From NCBI RefSeq assembly GCF_900107745.1, contig NZ_FNRO01000012.1, forward strand, positions 124,001 to 188,000: DNA of 64,000 nt, written 5' to 3'. Below, piece by piece: positions 1-6,980 of the stretch (positions are counted from its first letter, which is position 1; the number at the start of each line of letters is the position of its first letter). The stretch is from Variovorax sp. YR216 (lineage in GTDB: Bacteria; Pseudomonadota; Gammaproteobacteria; Burkholderiales; Burkholderiaceae_C). Made by a program: the position numbers and the translations under genes. The notes beneath the pieces were generated by a model. That model saw only the letters and a list, made by a program, of their open reading frames with translations. It ran no database searches and was not told where the DNA came from.

Positions 1-1
1 G

Positions 2-91
2 GGCGTCGATGCGGCGCTCAGGCAGATCCTCGGCACAGCGGTGATGGGTGAACTGTCGGCGGCCGATCGCTATCGCCGCGACGTCTACTGA
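2..91 (+). CDS. C-terminal end of an unidentified protein, cut by window edge
   Basis: An open frame enters from the left edge and ends at the TGA at 89-91, giving 29 residues that finish in ADRYRRDVY. The codon use is GC-rich and ordinary for the window, and no start codon is visible. I do not recognise the family from this tail. It is listed because the next 40 bases are followed by an antisense gene remnant, so this is the last intact reading frame on that side. It could also be chance, as 29 codons is short. Confidence 0.3.
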   Translation, partial: GVDAALRQILGTAVMGELSAADRYRRDVY

Positions 92-129
92 CCGAATCCT
101 CGCTCTGGAGTCCGCATTTGAGGTCCGCG

Positions 130-253
130 TGCGCCGCCACCTCAATGCCCTGACGGGAGCGGTCCCGCTTCTGAAGCCTGAACTCCCGAAGAACCATCGT
201 GCATTGACCCATGTTGTCGAGCCTCAGGTGCAGCCCGTCGTGCTGCAATCGTG
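130..253 (-). pseudogene. Remnant of an AraC-family regulator (paralogue of the gene at 779-1849)
   Basis: Read on the minus strand, this stretch encodes a segment with DGLHLRLDNMGQCTMVL and SRQGIEVAA. It lines up with DGLRLRVDDMGHFTMVL and SRQGIEMAA in the middle (ligand-binding part) of the AraC regulator at 779-1849. The DNA itself aligns as well, roughly four bases in five over about 115 bp (133-250 against 1373-1490). On both sides the similarity stops and no helix-turn-helix portion is present. This is therefore a decayed fragment of a second regulator copy, not a gene. An ancient tandem duplication followed by deletion is the simplest explanation. Confidence 0.72.
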
Positions 254-362
254 AAGGCACCGTTCATTCACTCAATGTTGCCTTCAGTTTCGCACCATTG
301 ATGGGTTCGCAATGCACCCGGCCTAGAGTGATTTCGCAGGATCAATCAACCAGGAGACTCAA

Positions 363-572
363 ATGGCCAACCCAATCTCTGACGGCGCCTACGAACTCCG
401 CTTCGACGCCCTCTTTTCTAACCGCCGCTCATACAGCTTTCCATGCGATGGCCTGGGCCATGTCGACATCGACTCCCTCACGGAGCGCGCACGTCTCAAT
501 TATTTCTATGCGCGTGCCATGATCGGCATGGAAGTCGCATGGCCCGACGTGCGTCCACACATGTCTCATTGA
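363..572 (+). CDS. Small conserved protein of unknown function (69 aa)
   Basis: The start ATG is preceded by AGGAGACTCAA, a good ribosome binding site at normal spacing. The product begins MANPISDGAYELRFDALF and has the motif FPCDGLGHVDIDSLTERARLN in its middle. This looks like the small 'YELRF...FPCD..GHVDLD.L..RAR.NY' proteins I know as hypothetical proteins in Burkholderiales. No membrane segment or signal peptide is visible. It stands alone, with the decayed AraC fragment upstream and the convergent AraC gene downstream. Function unknown. The recalled family resemblance has not been checked by a search. Confidence 0.7.
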   Translation: MANPISDGAYELRFDALFSNRRSYSFPCDGLGHVDIDSLTERARLNYFYARAMIGMEVAWPDVRPHMSH

Positions 573-778
573 GGTTTTGCCCGAGCAATCGCTTTAGGCA
601 GGATCGAGGTTAGGGCCGAATCGGGGGCAGGCGCTTCACATCACCCGATCAATCTCTTCAAAGGCACAGGATTGTTGGAATCGGGCTCTACCGTGAACGC
701 GTATGCAACGTGGCCCAGTTCAGGAAAGCTGCATCCGGATTGCTGTGCGGACGTTGCAATGTCTGGGAGCATCGCTCT

Positions 779-1849
779 TCATCGCCCCGTTTCTGTTCGT
801 TCGCCTCGCATCGAACTTATCCATTGCGAGGCCGTCATGCCGAAGCGCCCTCGAAACCAGCGCGAGAACTCCGCACCCGAGGTAAAGCCAAGGAGGTAGG
901 CTACCTCGCAAAAGTTTCGCATGCCGCCGGCGAGATAGGTCTCGGCCATCTCGGCGCGCGTGTCCTCGATGACCGCAGAGACGCTCTTTCCAGCGGTCGC
1001 GAGCTGACGATTCAGCGTGCGGCGGTGCGTGCCGAGTCGCTCGGCGACCCGCTCGACAGAGCAGTTCCCGAGGGGAAGAAGGATCTTGACGATCTGGCGT
1101 ACCCCGTCGAGCGGCTGTTCCTTCGAGCTGGCGCGGTGCTGATCGAGAAGGCCCTTCAGGGCGCGGCCGAGTTCCGGATCTGCCGAAGGGACTGGCAGGG
1201 CAAGGTCGCCACTGCGGCAGACGATCGCATCGAATGGCTGCGAGAAATCGAGCGCCGTCGCGAGTACGCGGTGGTGAGTCAATAGATCCCGAGGCCGCGT
1301 ATGGCTGAAGCAGACGCTGACAGGTCGGAAGCTCCCCTGCGTCAGCGCCCGCAGTGTGCGCAGGATCGTGCCCGCCGCCATCTCGATCCCCTGGCGAGAG
1401 CGGCCCTGTTTCTGGAGCCTGATTTCCAGAAGAACCATCGTGAAGTGGCCCATATCGTCGACCCTGAGGCGCAGGCCGTCGTTCTGCACCCACATATAGC
1501 GCGCAAGCGATTGCAGCGCGGCGCCCAAGGTCGGCTCCTCGCGCAGCACAGCGGCAAGCACCCCATAGTTGCCGACGCGTTGCTTCTCGGCCAGTAGCAG
1601 CCCGAAGGCTTGCTCGCGCGACTCGCGAGCCGACGCCTCGAGCAACGTTGCCACTGAGTCGATACTGACCAGCGTATCGGGATCTGAGAGCACTTTGAGC
1701 GGCAGGCCTGCACTCCTGGACATGCTGACGGGATCGAGGCCCTTGGAACGGGCCAAATCCTCGTAGCCGGTCAGCGTGGCGCCCCGCGTCAGGCGACCAC
1801 CGATCTGGGCCAGACTGGGGCGCAGCTCGAGCGCGTCAAGGCGTCGCAT
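779..1849 (-). CDS. AraC-family transcriptional regulator (Arabinose_bd-like N-terminus)
   Basis: The start is placed at MRRLDALELRP because the longer frame runs back into the upstream gene. This gives 356 residues. The N-terminal two thirds resemble the AraC-binding-like domain found in regulators of the OruR/ArgR-like type. The C-terminus carries a double helix-turn-helix with VERVAERLGTHRRTLNRQL and then FCEVAYLLGFTSGAEFSRWF, ending with RGRFGMTASQW. It overlaps the end of the response-regulator gene by 14 bp, so the two are probably cotranscribed. No target can be named. A decayed copy of the same gene lies at 130-253. Confidence 0.88.
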   Translation of the reverse strand: MRRLDALELRPSLAQIGGRLTRGATLTGYEDLARSKGLDPVSMSRSAGLPLKVLSDPDTLVSIDSVATLLEASARESREQAFGLLLAEKQRVGNYGVLAAVLREEPTLGAALQSLARYMWVQNDGLRLRVDDMGHFTMVLLEIRLQKQGRSRQGIEMAAGTILRTLRALTQGSFRPVSVCFSHTRPRDLLTHHRVLATALDFSQPFDAIVCRSGDLALPVPSADPELGRALKGLLDQHRASSKEQPLDGVRQIVKILLPLGNCSVERVAERLGTHRRTLNRQLATAGKSVSAVIEDTRAEMAETYLAGGMRNFCEVAYLLGFTSGAEFSRWFRGRFGMTASQWISSMRGERTETGR

Positions 1850-2552
1850 GGTCGATGTTCCGGGTAGGGTGACTGGGCCTGTCCTTCGAACCCTCGACGG
1901 CAAGCACCAACTCAATGACGGACTTCACCCCCATCTTCTGCATGACGCGCGAACGATGATGCTTGAGGGTCCGCTCCGCCAATCCCAGCTGCTCGCAAAT
2001 GCCCCTGCTCGTCACGCCAAGGATCATCAAATCAAACACCTCCATCTCTCGCCGTGAAAGGCTCTCTCGACGCAATTGCAGTGCAGCTTGCTTTTCGCGG
2101 GTTTCGGCTCGGCTCCGATGTTCCGTGACGGCCTTGTTGACGGCCGACAAGAACGCCTCATCGTCCCAAGGCTTGCAGAACAGGTCGGCTGCCCCTTGCT
2201 TCATCGCGCGCACGACTTCTCTCGCGGTGGTGCTGGCGGTGACGAGGATGACGGGCAAGTCCGACTGGGAAGCGAGCAGCGCGTGCAGATCAAGGCCGCC
2301 TGGCCCGAGCATCCGGACCCCCAGGACGATGCAGCCCGGATGTGCGCCCATGTCTCGATGAAGCGCATCCTCGACAGATCTGAAGGCAATGACCCGATAG
2401 CCTGCTGACTCCAGAACCGCCAACAGATCCGGGGCGAGTTCAAATGCACCTTCTGCTTCGACGAGATGAACGACGGGCAGATCTGGGCCTGTATGGCGAT
2501 GCTCGCCGCGTTGCGGATCCATGATGCTGCTGACTGTCATCCTGTTCGTCAT
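1836..2552 (-). CDS. FixJ/NarL-type response regulator with a degenerate receiver domain
   Basis: 238 residues: a receiver-like domain (about 26-145) followed by a LuxR-type helix-turn-helix (about 165-225, with LSRREMEVFDLMILG and ERTLKHHRSRVMQKMG). The receiver is degenerate. At the usual LDVRMPG motif the sequence is LGVRMLG, so the phospho-acceptor aspartate is Gly78. The acidic pocket normally written DDD reads EAE near residues 32-34. The conserved Thr (VTAS) and Lys (CKPWDDEA) remain. It therefore probably works without phosphorylation or through another signal. The gene lies 33 bp after the unknown protein gene (2586-3605) and overlaps the AraC gene, consistent with one transcript starting near 3.6 kb. 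Confidence 0.87.
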   Translation of the reverse strand: MTNRMTVSSIMDPQRGEHRHTGPDLPVVHLVEAEGAFELAPDLLAVLESAGYRVIAFRSVEDALHRDMGAHPGCIVLGVRMLGPGGLDLHALLASQSDLPVILVTASTTAREVVRAMKQGAADLFCKPWDDEAFLSAVNKAVTEHRSRAETREKQAALQLRRESLSRREMEVFDLMILGVTSRGICEQLGLAERTLKHHRSRVMQKMGVKSVIELVLAVEGSKDRPSHPTRNIDHATP

Positions 2553-2585
2553 GTGTCCGATCGCGTCCAGTCGGATGCGCGTCGA

Positions 2586-3605
2586 TCAGCCGTAGATGCG
2601 GATCGGCTGATCCCACGCGTTCGTGGGCTGCGGCATGTCGATCATGGCCACTCGCACCAGCGTGATTGCAAATTCGCGCGATGGGCTTCCCGGAATGCGC
2701 ACCACGCCCAGCGGCGTGGTACGTGGTCCAGCCGCAGTAGCGGCCGGAGACAAGCCGTCGGCTTCACCAAGCCGTACAAGCTTCGTCGCCCCCTGGATGT
2801 GCAGGTCCGGCCGCAAGAGCACGCCGCAAGTGCGCTGGAGTTGATCCTCGAACGCCTCCGGGAGCAGACCCAAACCCCGTAGATCGTGGTCGCTCTCATC
2901 AAGCAGAGCACCAAGCTGGGCCTCTTCGGCGCCGTCATGCGGCCCGCCGCCGGCCATTGAAGGGATGCCGATGCCCAGTCGCTCCAGGATCAAATGGCGT
3001 CTGCCAAACAGCGCACGTTCGCATTCGAGCATGTCACACCGCTCGGGTTCCATCACAATCATTTCGAGCGCATCCAGGGCCAACTGATCGATCAGGCGAT
3101 TGACGATTTCCTTGAGCAGTTCGGATCCGTTGGATTGACAGGCGCTCAACTGACGGGTCTCAGGACATGAGCCAATCGCTGCAACGTGCCGGCGCACCAC
3201 GCTGCCGTTCTCGATCACGTCGAGATTGCGGCTTTCCGTCATGTCCATTCCCAGCACTGCGAAGGCCTCCTTCAGCGGGTGCGACTGCTGGAAGAAGCGA
3301 TTCAACTCGTGTGAATTCGCCAAGGTGGCGGACACCTGGTCGGCTGTGGCAAAAAAAGCCTGCAGGTATGGATCCCTTGCCCAACTCTGCGAGTTCAGAA
3401 GACGTGGCAAGGGAAGTTCCGTGACGAGCTTGCCCAGAAAGCTCGCAGACCATGCCAGCGCCGTTTGCAGGTGCTCCTCGTGCCTATATGCTCGTCGCAA
3501 GCACGGATTGATGCGAAGTACCCGGGCGACCAGTCGATCCAGTCCGTCGTTGCGGCGTTCGGTCCTGTCCCTGGTCTCGCGAAAGAGTCGGCTGAGGATC
3601 TGCAT
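2586..3605 (-). CDS. Unknown protein (339 aa), first gene of a regulator operon
   Basis: A full-length frame with good codon use, beginning MQILSRLFRETRDRTERRND. No signal peptide, membrane segment or catalytic motif that I recognise is present. The sequence is rich in Leu, Arg and Glu and looks helical in its first half, with a more beta-like C-terminus (TPLGVVRIPGSPSREFAITL). It is divergent from the SulP gene. An FNR-type box lies 123 bp upstream of its start codon at 3728-3741. Downstream follow the degenerate response regulator and the AraC gene on the same strand, so a regulatory or sensing role is possible, but this is only context. Confidence 0.7.
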   Translation of the reverse strand: MQILSRLFRETRDRTERRNDGLDRLVARVLRINPCLRRAYRHEEHLQTALAWSASFLGKLVTELPLPRLLNSQSWARDPYLQAFFATADQVSATLANSHELNRFFQQSHPLKEAFAVLGMDMTESRNLDVIENGSVVRRHVAAIGSCPETRQLSACQSNGSELLKEIVNRLIDQLALDALEMIVMEPERCDMLECERALFGRRHLILERLGIGIPSMAGGGPHDGAEEAQLGALLDESDHDLRGLGLLPEAFEDQLQRTCGVLLRPDLHIQGATKLVRLGEADGLSPAATAAGPRTTPLGVVRIPGSPSREFAITLVRVAMIDMPQPTNAWDQPIRIYG

Positions 3606-3727
3606 GTGAGGCTTTCAAACCGGACAAGTGTCCGTATGGCTATCGCCTGCCTCGATCCTCCGACACTACGCCGCCGAGAGGTTGACGTACATCAAGGGGT
3701 GTGCCGAGTGCGCGGTGCGCATCGTGT

Positions 3728-3741
3728 TTGATATTCGTCAA
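3728..3741. promoter_or_regulatory. FNR/Anr-type box TTGATATTCGTCAA
   Basis: This matches the FNR/Anr consensus TTGAT-N4-ATCAA with one change (GTCAA in the right half). It lies in the 231-bp divergent region between the unknown gene (start 3605) and the SulP gene (start 3837), about 96 bp before the SulP ATG. It could serve either promoter. It belongs to a set of five such boxes between 3.7 and 12 kb. Confidence 0.6.
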
Positions 3742-3836
3742 CTTGCCACATGGCCCGGGCGCGCAATCTCGACTGGCCCACCTTGTTGATACCAATGCGC
3801 AATGAGGGCGCATCGCGAAGCCACTGGAGGTTCGTC

Positions 3837-5588
3837 ATGACCCAAGAAGTTCATTCCGCGAGTCTGATCGGGACGGATGCAGAAGCGCGCGGCTGGCGCA
3901 CTGTCTTTCCTCCGGCGAAGTGGCTGTCGTCCTATCAGTCCAAGTGGCTGGCGAACGACGCCATCGCCGGTTTGACTTTGGCCGCTTATGGCATCCCGGT
4001 GTCGCTGGCCTATGCCTCGCTCGCCGGCCTGCCGCCACAGTACGGCATCTACTGCTATCTGGTCGGCGGGCTCTTCTATGCGTTTTTTGGATCGTCACGC
4101 CAGCTGGCGATCGGCCCGACTTCCGCCATCTCGATGCTCGTCGGCGTGACCGTGGCCGGCATGGCACAAGGCGACCCCGAGCGCTGGGCGAGCATTGCCG
4201 CGCTGACCGCGATGCTGATCGCTGTCATGTGTGTGCTGGCATGGCTGCTGCGCCTGAGTTCTCTGGTCAACTTCATCAGCGAGACCATCCTGCTCGGCTT
4301 CAAGGCGGGAGCGGCGTGCACGATCGCGCTGACCCAGCTTCCCAAGCTGTTCGGAGTCAAGGGCGGCGGCGAAGACTTCTTCGAACGTCTCTTCATCCTT
4401 GGCGGTCAGATCCCGCAGACAAACCTCGCTGTGCTCGCTTTCGGTCTTGTCGCCCTCGTCCTGCTCCTGCTGGCCGAGAAGTTCCTCCCGGGCCGACCGG
4501 CCGCGTTGTTCGTGGTGGTGGCATCCATCGTCGTGATGTCCTTGACCTCGCTCGGCGAACTCGGGTTCAAGGTCGTCGGTGCGCTGCCTCAGGGCCTGCC
4601 GGACTTCAAATTGCCAGGTTTGCGGGTGCGCGACGTGCAGGGCGTGGTCCCGCTCGCATTCGCATGCTTGCTGCTTTCGTACGTCGAGAGCGTCTCGGCC
4701 GCACGCGCCCTGGCCGAAGCGCACAAGTACGAGATCGACCCACGCCAGGAGCTGCTCGGCCTCGGTGCTGCCAACCTGGGTGCAGCGTTGTTTCAGGCCT
4801 ACCCAGTGGCTGGAGGCCTGTCGCAATCGTCGGTGAACGACAAGGCTGGCGCCAAGACCCCGCTCGCGCTGGTGTTTGCCTCGATCACGATCGGCCTGTG
4901 CCTCATGTTCCTGAGCGGCGGGCTGAAGAACCTGCCCAATGTGGTCCTCGCTGCCATCGTTCTGGTGGCAGTCAAGGGGCTGGTGAATATCGGCGAGATG
5001 AAGCGACTGTGGCGGGTCAGCCGCTACGAGTTCACAGTGTCGATGATCGCTTTCGTCGCGGTATTGCTACTGGGCATCCTGAACGGCGTGATCGTTGCGG
5101 TACTCGCGTCGCTGGCGTTGTTGATCCGTCGCGTCGCGCACCCGCACGTGGCCGAACTCGGCCGCATAGCGGGCACGCGGAAGTTCTCTGACATCGAGCG
5201 GAATCCCGATAACACGCTGCAGCCGGGTGTGCTGGTCTTTCGCGTCGACGCGGCCCTGCTCTATTTCAACGTCGAGCACGTACTGGAGAGCGTGCGGAAG
5301 ATGCTGCGCTCCGCCCCCGGTGCGGTGAAGCTGGTGATCGGCGACTTGTCGACCACTGCCCAGGTCGACTTGGCCGGCGCGAAGATGCTGGCCAGGTTGC
5401 ATCAGGAACTCGCCGAGGCGGGGATCCGGATGCGGCTTGTCGCCGCGCATGCGTCGGTACGCGACATCCTTCGTGCCGAAGGGCTGGAGGAGAGTGTGGG
5501 CTATTTTGGACGCAGGATCTCGGTGGCCGACGCCATCGACGAGTTTGAGTCTCCCGGGACCGCGGCGCACGATCACACGCAACGATGA
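3837..5588 (+). CDS. SulP-family anion (sulfate/bicarbonate-type) transporter with STAS domain
   Basis: The start at MTQEVHSASLIG is preferred over earlier in-frame ATGs because CTGGAGGTTCGTC precedes it. The 583-residue product has about 10-12 hydrophobic segments (residues 40-440), with the SulP hallmark AGLPPQYGIYC near residue 65 and AYPVAGGLSQSSVN around 320. A cytoplasmic STAS domain covers about 460-575 (FRVDAALLYFNVEHVLESV, then GDLSTTAQVDLAGAKML). SulP proteins carry sulfate, bicarbonate or dicarboxylates. The substrate cannot be read from the sequence. An FNR-like box upstream suggests control by low oxygen. No cysteine-biosynthesis genes are nearby, which argues against a simple sulfate assimilation role. 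Confidence 0.92.
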   Translation: MTQEVHSASLIGTDAEARGWRTVFPPAKWLSSYQSKWLANDAIAGLTLAAYGIPVSLAYASLAGLPPQYGIYCYLVGGLFYAFFGSSRQLAIGPTSAISMLVGVTVAGMAQGDPERWASIAALTAMLIAVMCVLAWLLRLSSLVNFISETILLGFKAGAACTIALTQLPKLFGVKGGGEDFFERLFILGGQIPQTNLAVLAFGLVALVLLLLAEKFLPGRPAALFVVVASIVVMSLTSLGELGFKVVGALPQGLPDFKLPGLRVRDVQGVVPLAFACLLLSYVESVSAARALAEAHKYEIDPRQELLGLGAANLGAALFQAYPVAGGLSQSSVNDKAGAKTPLALVFASITIGLCLMFLSGGLKNLPNVVLAAIVLVAVKGLVNIGEMKRLWRVSRYEFTVSMIAFVAVLLLGILNGVIVAVLASLALLIRRVAHPHVAELGRIAGTRKFSDIERNPDNTLQPGVLVFRVDAALLYFNVEHVLESVRKMLRSAPGAVKLVIGDLSTTAQVDLAGAKMLARLHQELAEAGIRMRLVAAHASVRDILRAEGLEESVGYFGRRISVADAIDEFESPGTAAHDHTQR

Positions 5589-5679
5589 CCTTGATGCATG
5601 TGCAGGGCGGCCGTGCTCGAACGGGCTCGGGTCATCCCGCGTGAGCAGGACGCGATCGGGATTTCGCCACTGGTGACGA

Positions 5680-6062
5680 GAAGCTGGAGGACTGCTTGTT
5701 GGCTGCGCCGGCCTGCCGCCGCTGCACGACCGGCCCGCGACTTACGCGCTCGAACCTTCCGCCGACACACCGTTCGGCCGTGCGGTCGATCCGTCGGCCC
5801 GGCAGCCCTCGCCCAAAGGGGTGTCCGGGTGCGCATCCTGACAAATTCCCTGGCTGCGCAACCGACGAGAAGTCCGCCTATACGGGCTATGTCAAGCGCA
5901 GCCCCACCATGGCCACGCGCTTGGATCGGTTCGTTCAGACTTCCTATCCCTCGATCGCCTATCGGCTCACGCTGGACGAGGATGGCAACATCCAATGGGA
6001 AGGCGCCGGTGGAGAGACCTATTCGATCGATCCGAAAGCCGGCTGGTTTGCGAAACCTACTT
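5680..6062 (+). pseudogene. Remnant of a phospholipase D / cardiolipin synthase-family lipoprotein gene
   Basis: Three pieces of one family appear in three frames. In the first (from 5689), LLVGCAGLPPL is a lipoprotein lipobox and is followed by YALEPSADTPFGRAVDP, the usual N-terminus of exported PLD proteins. The second frame (about 5800-5865) gives ALAQRGVRVRILTNSLAA, the segment ahead of the second HKD domain. The third frame then continues without a gap as ATDEKSAYTGYVKR, a one-base frameshift. It ends with TSYPSIAYRLTLDEDGNIQW, the C-terminal region. The whole catalytic core including both HKD motifs is missing, and the 3' end runs into the SYLF gene. The gene is clearly dead. Its neighbours (SYLF, patatin) also concern membranes or lipids. 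Confidence 0.78.
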
Positions 6063-6743
6063 CGCGACCTTTGATACGGCCGCGAGCAAACCCGCCGCGG
6101 CAGGGTTGCTGACCTCGCGCTTCACGAGGATGTCGGACGGCGTCACCGGCTTGCCGTAGAAGGCGGTGTTGAGCGACTCGCGAACATCAAGAACCGAGCC
6201 GTCGATCGCCAGGCCTGCGAACGCGCCCTTGACGGCTGAATATCCCACGAAGTCCGCATCGATCGTCCCACCGGCCCCCATGCCCTTCTTCCAGACCGCG
6301 ACCGACGCGTCGCCACCGAGCTTCACCTTGCTTGTGAGCAGCGAGTCGAGGGCCTTCTGCGTGCGCACCAGGATGACCACCTCCGCAGCCGATGCGCCGG
6401 CCTGGAATCCGAAACTGGCCGAACCCATCGTGTAGAACGCAGGTCCGACCCAGCCGCCCTTGCCGTCGTTCGCAAGCAGCACGCCGGTGCCGCCCGAGCC
6501 TCCCAGAACGAAGCCGGCCTTCAGAACCTTCGGGAAGATCAGTACACCTTTGGCCTTTCCGAGTTCGGCCCCGAGTCCGGAGAAGTCTTTGTTGTGCGTA
6601 AAGGCATTAATCGTCGTCTGCGCCTTGTGAACCAGCGCCTTGGCATCTTCCGCGTCCGATGCGTGCGCCGGCATGGTGGCGAATCCGGCGGTGAGGCCCA
6701 GTGCCCCGAAAGCCAGCATGAGTTTCCTGCGTGTGTTTTGCAT
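6057..6743 (-). CDS. SYLF-domain (YSC84-type) lipid-binding protein, exported
   Basis: 228 residues with a signal peptide (MQNTRRKLMLAFGALGLTAG, cleavage probably after AHA at residue 27). A full SYLF domain follows: FPKVLKAGFVLGGSGGTGVL, then FYTMGSASFGFQAGASAAEVV, and ILVRTQKALDSLLTSKVKLG. In eukaryotes the family binds phosphoinositides. Bacterial members are periplasmic or outer-membrane associated and their role is not settled. The gene is preceded by CGTTAGGAGCGAAGA, a good ribosome binding site. Two FNR-type boxes (6840-6853 and 6898-6911) lie upstream between it and the divergent patatin gene. Its stop overlaps the end of the PLD remnant. Confidence 0.9.
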   Translation of the reverse strand: MQNTRRKLMLAFGALGLTAGFATMPAHASDAEDAKALVHKAQTTINAFTHNKDFSGLGAELGKAKGVLIFPKVLKAGFVLGGSGGTGVLLANDGKGGWVGPAFYTMGSASFGFQAGASAAEVVILVRTQKALDSLLTSKVKLGGDASVAVWKKGMGAGGTIDADFVGYSAVKGAFAGLAIDGSVLDVRESLNTAFYGKPVTPSDILVKREVSNPAAAGLLAAVSKVAK

Positions 6744-6839
6744 TCTTCGCTCCTAACGGGAAGCTGCCAGCAGCAGCATGATTGTTGAAAGGGACAAGAC
6801 GCCCCGAACAAAACTTACGCCTCGCATCGGGGAGTGACC

Positions 6840-6853
6840 TTGATATGAGTCAA
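6840..6853. promoter_or_regulatory. FNR/Anr-type box TTGATATGAGTCAA
   Basis: One mismatch to TTGAT-N4-ATCAA (GTCAA in the right half, the same variant as at 3728-3741). It lies 97 bp upstream of the SYLF start codon, in the divergent promoter region shared with the patatin gene. Confidence 0.55.
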
Positions 6854-6888
6854 CCCGGAACCAGGAGGCCAACCGCTGAACCTCGACG

Positions 6889-6920
6889 ACGATGTGCTTG
6901 ATTCGGATCAAGCACATCGT
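6889..6920. promoter_or_regulatory. 32-bp palindrome centred on a perfect FNR/Anr box (6898-6911)
   Basis: The core TTGATTCGGATCAA matches the FNR/Anr consensus in all ten conserved positions. It is embedded in a longer inverted repeat: the left arm ACGATGTGCTTGA (6889-6901) and the right arm TCAAGCACATCGT (6908-6920) are exact reverse complements. The site is about 70 bp upstream of the probable TTG start of the patatin gene and 155 bp upstream of the SYLF gene. The extended symmetry is beyond what an FNR dimer needs. It could also form an RNA hairpin. Confidence 0.68.
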
Positions 6921-6980
6921 TGGAGGTCCGGGTACAAAGGCCAGTCTTGGCCTGCGATCCCGCGAGGAAGGGGAACCCAC

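Noticed and set aside
5591..5604. Further FNR box before the PLD remnant (TTGATGCATGTGCA)
   Set aside because: Only the left half matches; the right half differs at several positions. It may be a decayed site.
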